This document shows, one piece after another, positions 41,138 to 51,092 of a stretch of 64,000 nucleotides of DNA. Every line of letters begins with the position of its first letter. The stretch's first letter is position 1. Under the pieces are notes generated by a model. That model did not search any database and was not told the DNA's origin. It saw only the letters and a program-made list of their open reading frames with translations. The stretch comes from Pseudomonas oryzihabitans NBRC 102199 (GTDB lineage: Bacteria; Pseudomonadota; Gammaproteobacteria; Pseudomonadales; Pseudomonadaceae): positions 889,811 through 953,810 of the forward strand of contig NZ_BBIT01000002.1 in assembly GCF_000730625.1 (NCBI RefSeq), read 5' to 3'. The position numbers and the translations under genes were made by a program.

Positions 41138-41932
41138 CTAAACGCCCAGGGCGAAGGCCCCGGGCGTCGCGCCGAATTGCCGGCGAAAGGCGGCGATGAA
41201 GGCCGATGGGGAGTTGTAGCCGCAATCCAGCGCCACCTCCGTCACCGCAGCGCCCTGTTCCAGGCGTTCCAGGGCGCTGATCAGGCGCAACCGCTGGCGC
41301 CAGGTCCTGAAGGTCAACTCGGTATCGCGCAGGAACACCCGGCTCAGGGTCTTTTCCGAGGCGCCCAGCACCCCTGACCACTGCGCCAGGGTGCGATCGT
41401 CCGACGGATTGGCCGCCAGGGCCTCGCATAGCAGACGCAGCCGGCCATCCTGGGGCGCCGGCAGCGACAGTCCGACCTCGGGTGCCGCCTGCAACTGATC
41501 CAGCATCACCGACACCAGCCTTCCCTCGGGTCCCGCCTCGTCATATTCCCTGGCGAAGCCGCTGAAGGTCTTGATCAGTTCGCGGATCAGCGGGCTCACC
41601 GCCACCACCCGACACCGCTCGCCCACATAAGGCGCCGCCTCGGCCCCGACATAGAGGCTGCGCATCTCCGCCCTGGGCGAGGAGCGCACCTGATGCTCGA
41701 CATCGGCGGCGATCCACACCGCCCGCTGCGGCGGTGCCACATAGCTGCCCTCGGCGGTGGTCACCGTGAGCACCCCCTTGATGGCATAGGAAAGCTGGCC
41801 CCAGGGATGCCGGTGCCAGGGTGTCCAGGCCGGTTGGGCCAGGGATTCCACGCGGGCATAGAGGCGCCGCGGCAGGTGCGCGAGTTCGGGCACGGGGCGT
41901 TCGACCGCAGACTGTCCGTTTGACGACATCAT
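41138..41932 (-). CDS. AraC family regulator (NimR/YeaM-like)
   Basis: A 264-residue regulator with an N-terminal cupin sensor (HRHPWGQLSYAIKGVLTV near residue 40) and a C-terminal pair of helix-turn-helix motifs (EVALDCGYNSPSAFIAAFRRQFG near 240). The organisation matches NimR-type regulators that control an adjacent, divergent transporter. Here the divergent neighbour is an SBF-like transporter 76 bases away, with a dyad in the gap. It abuts the stop of the convergent GT2 gene. The effector is unknown. Confidence 0.85.
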   Translation of the reverse strand: MMSSNGQSAVERPVPELAHLPRRLYARVESLAQPAWTPWHRHPWGQLSYAIKGVLTVTTAEGSYVAPPQRAVWIAADVEHQVRSSPRAEMRSLYVGAEAAPYVGERCRVVAVSPLIRELIKTFSGFAREYDEAGPEGRLVSVMLDQLQAAPEVGLSLPAPQDGRLRLLCEALAANPSDDRTLAQWSGVLGASEKTLSRVFLRDTELTFRTWRQRLRLISALERLEQGAAVTEVALDCGYNSPSAFIAAFRRQFGATPGAFALGV

Positions 41933-41968
41933 TGGGGCTTTTCGCGTTAGTCGGCTAGGTCAGGAGAC

Positions 41969-41986
41969 GATAGCCTTGGGGCTATC
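41969..41986. promoter_or_regulatory. Dyad in the araC-transporter divergent promoter
   Basis: GATAGCC and GGCTATC flank four bases, forming a perfect 7-4-7 inverted repeat 23 bases before the transporter start and 37 before the regulator start. It is the best candidate operator for the AraC regulator in this 76-base region. Confidence 0.5.
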
Positions 41987-42008
41987 CGCAGACAACCCGA
42001 GAGAGACC

Positions 42009-43019
42009 ATGGCTCGTCCCCGCCTGATGCCCGACAATTTCACGCTGCTGCTGGTCGCCACGGTGATCCTGGCCAGCGTGCTGCCCTGCCAGGGCCTTGC
42101 CGCCCAGATTGCCAACGTGGTCACCAACATCGCCATCGGCCTGCTGTTCTTCCTGCACGGCGCCAAGCTGTCGCGCCAGGCACTGGTGGCTGGCATCACC
42201 CATTGGCGCCTGCACCTCCTGGTGTTCGCCTTCACCTTCGTCAGCTTTCCGCTGCTGGGCTGGGCGCTGCAGCCGCTGCTGGCCCCGCTGGTGACGCCGG
42301 AGCTCTATCTCGGCGTGCTGTTCATGTGCGCCCTGCCGGCCACGGTGCAGTCGTCCATCGCCTTCGTCTCCATGGCTCGCGGCAATGTCTCGGCCGCGGT
42401 CTGCAGTGCGTCCCTGTCCAGCCTGCTCGGGATCTTCCTCACCCCACTGCTGGTCCGGCTGCTGCTTGACGCCCACGGCGGCTCGGACGGCCAGAGCACC
42501 CTGGATGCCATCATCAAGATCTGCGTCCAGCTGCTGCTGCCCTTCGTCGCCGGCCAGCTGCTGCGTCCGGTGATCGGCCACTGGGTGGATCGCCACAAGG
42601 GCAAGCTCAAGTTCGTCGACCAGGGGTCCATCCTGCTGGTGGTCTACACCGCCTTCAGCGCCGCGGTCATCGAAGGCCTGTGGCGCGAGACGCCGATCCT
42701 GTCGCTGGTGGGCCTGGTGTTCATCTGCGCCACCCTGCTGACCATGGTCCTGCTCGCCACGCGCTACAGCGCCCGGCTGCTGGGCATGAGCAAGGAAGAC
42801 GAGATCACCGTGGTCTTCTGCGGCTCCAAGAAGAGCCTGGCCACGGGGGTGCCCATGGCCAAGGTGCTGTTCGCCGGCAGCACCATGGGTCCGGTGCTGC
42901 TGCCGATCATGCTGTTCCACCAGATCCAGCTGATGGTCTGCGCGGTGCTGGCGCAGCGCTACGCCAGGCGCGAGACGGCGGAGGCCGCGCTCGTGGCGGC
43001 GGCCCCCGTGGCGAAGTGA
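42009..43019 (+). CDS. Bile acid:sodium symporter-like (SBF-like) transporter
   Basis: A 336-residue polytopic protein with about nine to ten hydrophobic helices, of the SBF-like (PF13593, YfeH) family. The GSKKSLATGVPMAKVLF segment and CALPATVQSSIAF are family features. ATG 42009 has GAGAGA upstream; the extension to 41976 is not hydrophobic and would cover the dyad. It is divergent from an AraC regulator that probably controls it. The transported compound is unknown; the family name should not be taken as a substrate. Confidence 0.85.
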   Translation: MARPRLMPDNFTLLLVATVILASVLPCQGLAAQIANVVTNIAIGLLFFLHGAKLSRQALVAGITHWRLHLLVFAFTFVSFPLLGWALQPLLAPLVTPELYLGVLFMCALPATVQSSIAFVSMARGNVSAAVCSASLSSLLGIFLTPLLVRLLLDAHGGSDGQSTLDAIIKICVQLLLPFVAGQLLRPVIGHWVDRHKGKLKFVDQGSILLVVYTAFSAAVIEGLWRETPILSLVGLVFICATLLTMVLLATRYSARLLGMSKEDEITVVFCGSKKSLATGVPMAKVLFAGSTMGPVLLPIMLFHQIQLMVCAVLAQRYARRETAEAALVAAAPVAK

Positions 43020-43043
43020 TCCCCGCGGTGGCGAGGCGCCCGT

Positions 43044-44417
43044 CTAGCGCGCCTCGTCCTCGCGAACCGGCTTGCGCATGGTGACCCACTCTTCCGCGGC
43101 GGTGGGATGGATGCCCAGGGTGTCGTCGAAGCAGGCCTTGGTCGCGCCCGCCTTGAGGGCGATGGCCAGGCACTGGATCTGCTCGCCGGCATCGGGGCCC
43201 ACCATGTGGCAGCCCAGCACCTGGTCGCTGTCGGCATCCACCACCAGTTTCATCAGGGTGCGCTCCTGGACATCGGTCAGGCTGAGCTTGGTCGGCCGGA
43301 AGCTGCTCTGGAAGATCTTCAGCCGATGGCCACGCTCACGCGCCTCTTCTTCGCTCAGGCCGATGCTCGCCAGATTGGGCAGGCTGAAGACCGCGCTGGC
43401 GATCAGGTCGTAGTTCAGCGGGCGATAGCTATCCGGATCGAACAGATGGCGCGCCAGGGTCATGCCCTCGGCCAGGGCCACCGGGGTCAGCTGCACCCGG
43501 CCGATGACGTCGCCGATGGCGTAGATCGAAGGCTCCGCGGTCTGGAAGGTCTCGCCGACCTTGATGAAGCCTCGGTCGTCCAGGGCGACACCGGTGTTTT
43601 CCAGGCCCAGGTCGTCCAGCATCGGCCGGCGGCCGGTGGCATAGAAGACGCAATCGGCGTCCAGCACCCTACCGTCCTTGAGTGTCACCTGCAGGCTGCC
43701 ATCGGCGGCCTTGTCGATCCGCGCCACATCGGCGTTGAATTGCAGGTCATGGCCGCGCTTCTGCATCTCGTCGCGCAGATGCTCGCGCACGCCCCGGTCG
43801 AAGCCGCGCAGGAACAGCTCCCGGCGATACAGCAGGGTCGTCTTGGCGCCGAGCCCCTGGAAGATCGAGGCGAATTCCACGGCGATGTAGCCGCCCCCCA
43901 CCACCACCACCCGCTTGGGCAGCTCCGGCAGGTAGAAGGCCTCGTTGGAGGTGATGGCATGCTCGCGGCCGGGGAAGTCCGGCACGTCCGGCCAGCCCCC
44001 GGTGGCGATGAGGATGCGCTCGCAGCGATAGCGCTGGCCTTCCACCTCCACGGTATGGGGATCGAGGATGCGGGCATGGGCTTCCAGCAGGGTCACCCCG
44101 CTGTTGACCAGCAAGGCCCGATAGATGCCGTTTAGCCGGCGGATCTCGTGGTCCTTGCTGGCGACCAGGGTGTTCCAGTCGAAGGCCGGTACCTCGGCGT
44201 CCCAGCCGTAGCCTCGCGCCTGGCGGAATTCATCGCGAAAGGAAGCGCCGTAGATGAAGTATTTCTTGGGCATGCAGCCCACGTTCACACAGGTCCCGCC
44301 GAGGTAACGGCTTTCCGCCACCGCCACCCGGGCACCGAAGTCGGCCGCGAAGCGCGCGGCCCGTACCCCGCCCGAGCCGGCGCCGATCACGAAGAGGTCG
44401 AAATCATAGGTCGTCAT
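43044..44417 (-). CDS. gor: Glutathione reductase
   Basis: A 457-residue FAD/NADPH disulfide reductase keeping glutathione reduced in the cytosol. FAD-binding [12 protein letters not shown], the redox-active [13 protein letters not shown], the NAD-type Rossmann [14 protein letters not shown] and the C-terminal [13 protein letters not shown] with the catalytic His are all present. Start 44417 gives [12 protein letters not shown] with AGAGAGAG upstream; the frame extends to 44489 without family similarity. It is 24 bases from the convergent transporter gene. Confidence 0.93.
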   Translation of the reverse strand: MTTYDFDLFVIGAGSGGVRAARFAADFGARVAVAESRYLGGTCVNVGCMPKKYFIYGASFRDEFRQARGYGWDAEVPAFDWNTLVASKDHEIRRLNGIYRALLVNSGVTLLEAHARILDPHTVEVEGQRYRCERILIATGGWPDVPDFPGREHAITSNEAFYLPELPKRVVVVGGGYIAVEFASIFQGLGAKTTLLYRRELFLRGFDRGVREHLRDEMQKRGHDLQFNADVARIDKAADGSLQVTLKDGRVLDADCVFYATGRRPMLDDLGLENTGVALDDRGFIKVGETFQTAEPSIYAIGDVIGRVQLTPVALAEGMTLARHLFDPDSYRPLNYDLIASAVFSLPNLASIGLSEEEARERGHRLKIFQSSFRPTKLSLTDVQERTLMKLVVDADSDQVLGCHMVGPDAGEQIQCLAIALKAGATKACFDDTLGIHPTAAEEWVTMRKPVREDEAR

Positions 44418-44504
44418 GGAGCTCTCTCTTTTTGCTGCTGGCGACCAGCATAACGCAAGGCCACCCTGGGCAGCGGCCCGGCTGGCCAATCGCCAGAAAC
44501 GACA

Positions 44505-44524
44505 AGGCCACCCGCAGGTGGCCT
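44505..44524 (-). terminator. Terminator of galU
   Basis: AGGCCACC pairs with GGTGGCCT over eight bases with a four-base loop, 19 bases after the galU stop. On the minus strand it is followed by TGTCGTTTC, a weak T-run. Confidence 0.6.
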
Positions 44525-44543
44525 GGTCGACTGCACGTCAGGC

Positions 44544-45374
44544 TTAGAGGGCCTTGTACAGGTTCTCGAAGCAGAAGTTGGTGGCTTCGACGAAGCCTTC
44601 CGCGCTACCGCAGTCGAAACGCTGACCCTTGAACTTGTACGCCAGTACGCAACCGTCCTGCGCCTGCTTCATCAGGGCGTCGGTGATCTGGATCTCGCCA
44701 CCCTTGCCCGGCTCGGTCTGCTCGATCAGGTCGAAGATGTCCGGGGTCAGGATGTAGCGGCCGATGATCGCCAGGTTGGAGGGAGCGTCTTCCGGCTTCG
44801 GCTTCTCGACCATGTTGTTCACGCGGTAGATGTCGTCACGGATCATCTCGCCGGCGATCACACCGTACTTGTTGGTCTCGTTGGCCGGGACTTCCTGGAT
44901 GGCCACGATGGAGCAGCGGAACTGGTTGTACAGCTTGACCATCTGCTTGAGGACGCTGTCGCCTTCCAGGTTCAGGCAGAGGTCGTCCGCCAGGACCACG
45001 GCGAAGGGCTCGTCACCGATCAGCGGGCGGCCGGTCAGGATGGCGTGGCCCAGGCCCTTCATCTCCACCTGACGGGTGTAGGAGAAGGTGCAGTTGTCGA
45101 TCAGCTTGCGAATGCCGACCAGGTACTTTTCCTTGTCGGTGTTCTTGATCTGGCTTTCCAGCTCATAGCTGATGTCGAAGTGGTCTTCCAGCGAGCGCTT
45201 GCCACGACCGGTAACGATCCCGATCTGATGCAGGCCAGCCTCCAGAGCTTCCTCCACGGCGTACTGCACCAGCGGCTTGTTCACAATGGGCAGCATTTCC
45301 TTGGGCATGGCTTTGGTCGCAGGGAGAAAACGAGTGCCATAGCCGGCTGCCGGAAACAGACATTTGGTGATCAT
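44544..45374 (-). CDS. galU: UTP-glucose-1-phosphate uridylyltransferase
   Basis: A 276-residue GalU making UDP-glucose from UTP and glucose-1-phosphate, a precursor for lipopolysaccharide, exopolysaccharide and trehalose-type metabolism. The nucleotide-binding GYGTRFLPATKAMPKEMLP begins at residue 11, and the VEKPKPEDAPSNLAIIGRYIL region is typical. ATG 45374 has AAGGA eight bases upstream. It is monocistronic, with a hairpin 3' to it. Confidence 0.94.
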   Translation of the reverse strand: MITKCLFPAAGYGTRFLPATKAMPKEMLPIVNKPLVQYAVEEALEAGLHQIGIVTGRGKRSLEDHFDISYELESQIKNTDKEKYLVGIRKLIDNCTFSYTRQVEMKGLGHAILTGRPLIGDEPFAVVLADDLCLNLEGDSVLKQMVKLYNQFRCSIVAIQEVPANETNKYGVIAGEMIRDDIYRVNNMVEKPKPEDAPSNLAIIGRYILTPDIFDLIEQTEPGKGGEIQITDALMKQAQDGCVLAYKFKGQRFDCGSAEGFVEATNFCFENLYKAL

Positions 45375-45601
45375 GGGAGTCCTTTGATCTGTACGTGAAG
45401 GCAAAACGAACGGCGGTCTATCCAGCCGCTTGTCGCATACAATGCCCGAAGCGCGCGACGCTGGAAATAGCCAGGCATGGGCGCTCTGTGGACGTGCGGA
45501 TACGACTCCAGGATTGCCTTCCGGTTCTGCGCAAAGCCGCAAAGAACTGCTATCGTCCAAAGTTTGGAACCAGCGTCACGACTCCGCGGATAGATCTCGA
45601 C

Positions 45602-46096
45602 ATGAAGAAATGGATGCTCCCGTTGCTGTGTGTTTCCCTCGCCGGCTGCTCCCTGGGCGGTCATCACGAGGCGGCGGACACGCGGCCGCTCAGCGCGGAA
45701 CAGACCACCCTGCTGCGCCAGAACGACCTCTTGCAGGCCAAGCTGCTGGTCCTGGGTGGCAGCGAAGAACAGCTCAAGCTCGCGGATGCCCTGCTGCTGC
45801 GCAATGGCGGAACCAGCGCCGATGGCGAAGTGGAGTTCTATCGTGCGGTGATCGCCATCAAGCAGGGCCCGCAGACCGATGACGTCCTGGAATTGCTGAA
45901 CGCCTCCGCCGATCATCGCTATCCGCTGGCCTATGCCCTGCTCTATCGGATGTATACCGATCCCTTCCTGGTGCCCGAGGCCGACCCGATCCAGGCGCAG
46001 ACCTACAAGAGCGCCTACGGAGAGCTCGCGGTGGCCAAGAGTGGCTATCCGTCCTTCGACAAGGCCGTGGAAGTCACCCGCCAGCTGGCTCCCTGA
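45602..46096 (+). CDS. Putative lipoprotein
   Basis: A 164-residue protein starting MKKWMLPLLCVSLAGCSLGG. The LAGC lipobox at about residues 13-16 predicts lipidation on the Cys and anchoring to a membrane. The remainder is helical, Leu- and Ala-rich and repeat-like, with NDLLQAKLL, EQLKLADALLL and related segments, without a recognised family. Divergent from galU. The start is supported by the lipobox; the ribosome-binding site is weak. No function assigned. Confidence 0.75.
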   Translation: MKKWMLPLLCVSLAGCSLGGHHEAADTRPLSAEQTTLLRQNDLLQAKLLVLGGSEEQLKLADALLLRNGGTSADGEVEFYRAVIAIKQGPQTDDVLELLNASADHRYPLAYALLYRMYTDPFLVPEADPIQAQTYKSAYGELAVAKSGYPSFDKAVEVTRQLAP

Positions 46097-46246
46097 ACCC
46101 GCCTCTCTAGTCGGCCGCTTTGCGGCCGTTCACAGTCTGGCGCTGGCGAATGAGCAGCCGTTGACCTTTCCTGGATGTGAATGATGTCAACTGGCCGCAT
46201 GACGGTAGCATCGAGCCTCTACCGTCCGCCGCCCAGAGCCATCTCC

Positions 46247-46621
46247 ATGTCCTCGCTTGGCAAGCTGTCACCCGATATCGTTGCCGTCCGGACCGTGACG
46301 CAGCGGCTCGTCCTGCTGCTGATCGGGTTCTTCGCGCTGGCCATCCTGCTGACGCGGCTGCCGACCTTCATCAACGCCGCCAGCGGCGAGACCTGGCAGA
46401 TTCGCGGCGGCCAGATTCCGCTGATGCAGTATCCCGCCATGCCGGAGCGCAGCGTGGTCGCCAACCGCCAGCTGATCGCCATGCTCAAACCGGGCGATCG
46501 CATCCTGGTTCTGGACAGCGCCCCCTTTCGCCCCTGGAAGAAGGTCATGCTGATCGGCGAAGAGAGTCGTATCGGCTGGATCCGTGTCACTCCGGCCCTG
46601 GGCGCGATCCGCCTGGAGTGA
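46247..46621 (+). CDS. Small membrane-anchored protein
   Basis: A 124-residue protein with one N-terminal helix (LVLLLIGFFALAILLT) followed by an extracytoplasmic or cytoplasmic domain of about 85 residues ending VTPALGAIRLE. The start at 46247 (MSSLGKLSPD) is favoured over ATGs at 46181, 46184 and 46199, which add low-complexity sequence. It overlaps the convergent ABM gene by 35 bases. No family recognised. Confidence 0.6.
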   Translation: MSSLGKLSPDIVAVRTVTQRLVLLLIGFFALAILLTRLPTFINAASGETWQIRGGQIPLMQYPAMPERSVVANRQLIAMLKPGDRILVLDSAPFRPWKKVMLIGEESRIGWIRVTPALGAIRLE

Positions 46622-46943
46622 CGCCAGGACCGGCGCGGCTCGACAGCAGGCGCATGACCCGGGTGTCATGCCAGCGATACCAGCGCGCCTGACCCAGCCG
46701 CTGCGCCTGCCGATGTTCCGGATGGGCGCCCCAGGCCGCGACGGCGGCCTCATCGGTCCAGTAGGACAGGGTAATGCCGAGGCCATCGGTGCCCCGCACC
46801 GATTCCATGCCCAGAAAGCCTGGCTGCGCCTGCGCCAGCTCCACCATGCGCGCCGCCATGGCCTCATAGTCGGGATCGTCGTCGGTGCGTTGCGAGACGA
46901 AGGCGATCACCACACAGTCCTCGGGCAATTCCGGCCGCTTCAT
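46587..46943 (-). CDS. Antibiotic biosynthesis monooxygenase-fold protein
   Basis: A 118-residue dimeric alpha-beta barrel protein of the ABM superfamily. CVVIAFVSQRTD at the start, QPGFLGMESVRG and ITLSYWTDEAAVAAW in the middle are typical. Members degrade haem or oxidise quinols, and many are of unknown function. Its ATG overlaps the TGA of the upstream gene, so the two are co-translated. The tail after residue 100 is Pro/Gly-rich. Confidence 0.75.
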   Translation of the reverse strand: MKRPELPEDCVVIAFVSQRTDDDPDYEAMAARMVELAQAQPGFLGMESVRGTDGLGITLSYWTDEAAVAAWGAHPEHRQAQRLGQARWYRWHDTRVMRLLSSRAGPGVTPGGSRPGPE

Positions 46944-47644
46944 GTCCCCAGGTTCCGCGCCGCGACCACCGCGTCCAGCCAGGCGCGCACCGCCGTGGGG
47001 ACCCGACCGGCCAGCGCCTCGCGCTCGGGCTGATAGAGGGTGCCGAAATAACAGGGATGGGTCGTCAGCTCGAAGGCCACTGGCAGCTCTTCCTCATCCC
47101 AGGCGAGGACGCGCCAGCCGGCGTCGAGCAAAGCCGGCAGATAGGCGGGATTCACCCCGAAGCGACAGCGATAGGTGGCCTCGACCCGTTCGGCGCCGGC
47201 CGCCTCCGCCAGGCGCGACCCTGGCAGCAATCGGAGTTGATTCTGCACCTCGATGCGGGCGCAGCTCAGGGGCGTGAGCACCGCGCGGCTGGCCGACGGA
47301 TCGTCTTCACCGTGGGCGGCGTCCGTCCAGCCCAGCACGGACTGGACGTACTCCAGCAACGCGTACTGCAGCCCGCCACAGGTCCCGAGAAAGGGAATCC
47401 GCTGTTCGCGCGCCGTGCGCAGAGTCGCCAGCACCCCTTCGCGATGGCGATAGGGACTCCCGGGGACGCACCAGAGGCCGTCGCAGTCGGCAAGGGCGCC
47501 ATCGGCCTCGACCGTCGGCAGCCAGCGTGTCCGCAGCGTGACACCCAGCGCCGTGGCGGTCAGCGCCAGGGCCTGGGGGATGGCCTGGTGGGCCACGATG
47601 GAAGGGTCCTGGTCACCCAGGAGCACGATTTCGTACGACGTCAT
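46940..47644 (-). CDS. Class I glutamine amidotransferase-like protein (CTP synthase C-domain-related)
   Basis: A 234-residue protein with the type 1 glutamine amidotransferase fold. The nucleophilic Cys is in GTCGGLQYALLEY near residue 95; a WCVPGSPYRHREG oxyanion-side segment precedes it. It resembles the CTP-synthase C-terminal-related group rather than a known amidotransferase partner, and no synthase domain gene is adjacent. The start at 47644 is chosen over GTG 47653, which is family-like only from MTSYE. Coupled to the ABM-fold gene downstream. Function unknown. Confidence 0.72.
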   Translation of the reverse strand: MTSYEIVLLGDQDPSIVAHQAIPQALALTATALGVTLRTRWLPTVEADGALADCDGLWCVPGSPYRHREGVLATLRTAREQRIPFLGTCGGLQYALLEYVQSVLGWTDAAHGEDDPSASRAVLTPLSCARIEVQNQLRLLPGSRLAEAAGAERVEATYRCRFGVNPAYLPALLDAGWRVLAWDEEELPVAFELTTHPCYFGTLYQPEREALAGRVPTAVRAWLDAVVAARNLGT

Positions 47645-47779
47645 GACGGACACCTGCAGGCGTGAAAGGTCCGACCGACTCTAGGCCCTTGGGGCCGCGG
47701 TTTTAATAGGCGTTGCGGACAGCAGCCCTTGCGTCCCTGCCCTGTCGGTCACGGCCGCCTTTCGCCAGGCGCAAGGAAA

Positions 47780-47806
47780 CGCCCGGTACAGCAGCTGTAC
47801 CGGGCG
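47780..47806 (-). terminator. Intrinsic terminator of the aldo-keto reductase gene
   Basis: CGCCCGGTACAG and CTGTACCGGGCG pair over 12 bases with a three-base loop. On the minus strand TTTCCTT follows, giving a plausible terminator 16 bases after the stop. Confidence 0.7.
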
Positions 47807-47821
47807 CCGGATACCAGACGA

Positions 47822-48859
47822 TCAGGGTGCCGGGTTGGGCTGGTCGACGTGGATGGCTTCGATGGCGGCCAGGGTTTCCTGGTCCAGCACCAGCTCGCTG
47901 CTCGCCAGATTGCTTTCCAGCTGGGCGAGCGAGGTGGCGCCGATGATGTTGCTGGTGACGAAGGGCCGACTGGTGACGAAGGCCAGGGCCATCTGCGCCG
48001 GATCCAGACTGCGCTCCCGGGCCAGTTCGACGTAGGCCTGGGCCGCGCGCTGCGTCTGGGGATTGCTGTAGCGCTGGAAGCGTTCGAAAAGGGTCAGTCG
48101 CGCCCCTTCCGGACGGGCGCCGTTCAGGTACTTGCCCGCGAGCACACCGAAGGCCAGCGGCGAATAGGCCAGCAAGCCGACCTGCTCGCGGATGGCCTGC
48201 TCGGCCAGCCCCACCTCGAAGCTGCGATTGAGCAGATTGTAGGGATTCTGGATGGAGACCACCCGCGGCCAGCCACGGGTCTCGCTCAGGTGCAGGAAGC
48301 GCTGCACGCCCCAGGGCGTTTCGTTGGACAGGCCGACATGGCGGACCTTGCCTGCCTTCACCAGGCCGTCGAGGGCCTCCAGGGTCTCCTCGATGGGTGT
48401 GAAGTCGGCATCGTTGTGCACATAGCCCAGCTGACCGAAGTAATTGGTCCGCCGATCCGGCCAGTGCAGCTGGTAGAGATCCAGGTAGTCGGTGTTGAGT
48501 CGCTTGAGACTGGCCTCCAGCGCGGCGGTGAGATTGGCCTTGGTAAAGGCCAGGCCACCGTCGCGGATGTAGTCCATGTCGCGGCCAGGACCGGCCGCCT
48601 TGCTGGCCAGCACCCAGTCGGCGCGGTCGCCGTGCTGGCGGAAATAGTTGCCGAGGATGGTCTCGGTGCGGGTATAGGTCTCGGCGCGCGGCGGCACCGG
48701 GTACATCTCGGCGGTATCCAGCAGGTTGACGCCGGCCGTCTTGGCGACCCGGATCTGCTCGAAGGCTTCTGCCTCGGTGTTCTGCTCGCCCCAGGTCATG
48801 GTACCCAGGGCAATGGCGCTCACCTTCAGCTCGGTTCGGCCCAAGGATCGATAGTGCAT
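47822..48859 (-). CDS. Aldo-keto reductase (Tas-like)
   Basis: A 345-residue NADP(H)-dependent aldo-keto reductase. The catalytic tetrad is visible as the Asp and Tyr in LLDTAEMYPV, the Lys in VLASKAAG and the His in LYQLHWPDR. Its length and PPRAETYTRTE segment match the Tas family. ATG 48859 has AGAGG eight bases upstream; the longer frame to 49009 is not family-like. Divergent from the next gene. The physiological carbonyl substrate is unknown. Confidence 0.88.
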   Translation of the reverse strand: MHYRSLGRTELKVSAIALGTMTWGEQNTEAEAFEQIRVAKTAGVNLLDTAEMYPVPPRAETYTRTETILGNYFRQHGDRADWVLASKAAGPGRDMDYIRDGGLAFTKANLTAALEASLKRLNTDYLDLYQLHWPDRRTNYFGQLGYVHNDADFTPIEETLEALDGLVKAGKVRHVGLSNETPWGVQRFLHLSETRGWPRVVSIQNPYNLLNRSFEVGLAEQAIREQVGLLAYSPLAFGVLAGKYLNGARPEGARLTLFERFQRYSNPQTQRAAQAYVELARERSLDPAQMALAFVTSRPFVTSNIIGATSLAQLESNLASSELVLDQETLAAIEAIHVDQPNPAP

Positions 48860-49062
48860 GGCAAGCCTCTTTCGCGGTTTAAACCGCAACGTTAGCAGGA
48901 CTCCCAAGTGCAGCCCAACTCGTCTGACGATTTGAACTCTCGTCCGCTTGCCGATGCCCTCCCCTTGAGGCGACAGCCCAGGCTGCTCGCTGCTAGGGAA
49001 GACGCCCATCTACCCAAGCGGGTGCCCGTAGAGGACCGACGCGACACTCCGGAGTGCACATC

Positions 49063-50202
<1,140 letters not shown>

Positions 50203-50326
50203 GGCGGTTCACCTTCCCAGGGAGCGCTCAGGAAGAGCCGCTCCCACCCGCCGGGCGCCGCCTGCAGCCAATCACTGGTGATAGGCCCCGGCTTTGGGCT
50301 AGGATGGCGCCGCCCCGAACTCCGGG

Positions 50327-50362
50327 GCCTGGGTTCCCTCACCCCAGGCACTTTCAAAAAGG
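50327..50362 (+). promoter_or_regulatory. Probable preQ1-I riboswitch
   Basis: P1 is GCCTGGG (50327-50333) pairing with CCCAGGC (50343-50349); the loop TTCCCTCAC contains CCT, which can pair with the AGG at 50360-50362 to form P2. The A-rich linker ACTTTCAAAAA lies between. The CTGGG...ACCCCAG core is very close to the known Thermoanaerobacter-type preQ1-I aptamer. AAGG is the ribosome-binding site of yhhQ, seven bases from its ATG, so ligand binding would hide it. The downstream gene is a queuosine-precursor transporter, the expected target. Confidence 0.72.
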
Positions 50363-50369
50363 CCCTCTC

Positions 50370-51023
50370 ATGCTCGAACGTATAGCTTTCGCGCGCCGCA
50401 CGGCGGTCGCCGCGCTCGTCGCCTTCCATATCCTCATCATCATCGCTAGCAACTACCTGGTGCAGTTGCCGCTGCAGCTGTTCGGCTGGCACACCACCTG
50501 GGGCGCCTTCAGCTTCCCCTTCATCTTTCTCGCCACCGACCTCACCGTGCGGCTGATGGGCAAGGCGCCCGCCCGCCAGGTGATCGCCCGGGTGATGATT
50601 CCGGCCCTGGTGGTTTCCTACGGGGTCTCGGTGCTGTTCCAGGACGGCAGTTTCCAGGGCTGGGCGGCGCTGGCCGCGGTCAACGTCTTCGTGCTGCGCA
50701 TCTCCCTGGCCAGCTTCTGTGCCTATGTGCTCGGCCAACTGCTCGACATCCAGGTGTTCGACCGCCTGCGGCGCTCGCGCCACTGGTGGCTGGCGCCCAC
50801 GGTCTCGACCCTGTTCGGCAACGCCCTCGACACCCTGGCCTTCTTTTCCATCGCCTTCTGGCGCAGCGACAACCCCTTCATGGCCAGTCACTGGCCGGAG
50901 ATCGCCCTGGTCGACTACGGCGTCAAGCTGACGGTCAGCCTGCTGCTCTTCGTCCCGCTCTATGGCGTGCTGCTGCGTTCGCTGGTGCCCCAGGCCTGGG
51001 CGCGGCGTCCGGACCTCGCCTGA
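50370..51023 (+). CDS. yhhQ: Queuosine precursor transporter
   Basis: A 217-residue integral membrane protein with about six helices, of the YhhQ/COG1738 family, which imports preQ0 or preQ1. TWGAFSFPFIFLATDLTVRLMGK, NVFVLRISLASFCAYVLGQLLDI and NALDTLAFFSIAF are family features. ATG 50370 follows the AAGG within a likely preQ1-I riboswitch, which supports the assignment. Confidence 0.9.
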   Translation: MLERIAFARRTAVAALVAFHILIIIASNYLVQLPLQLFGWHTTWGAFSFPFIFLATDLTVRLMGKAPARQVIARVMIPALVVSYGVSVLFQDGSFQGWAALAAVNVFVLRISLASFCAYVLGQLLDIQVFDRLRRSRHWWLAPTVSTLFGNALDTLAFFSIAFWRSDNPFMASHWPEIALVDYGVKLTVSLLLFVPLYGVLLRSLVPQAWARRPDLA

Positions 51024-51092
51024 GGGCAGGATTGCCGCCAGGCACGGCCTGGCCCTAGAGTGATGCCCCCTTCAATTGCCCCGGGTTCCGCC

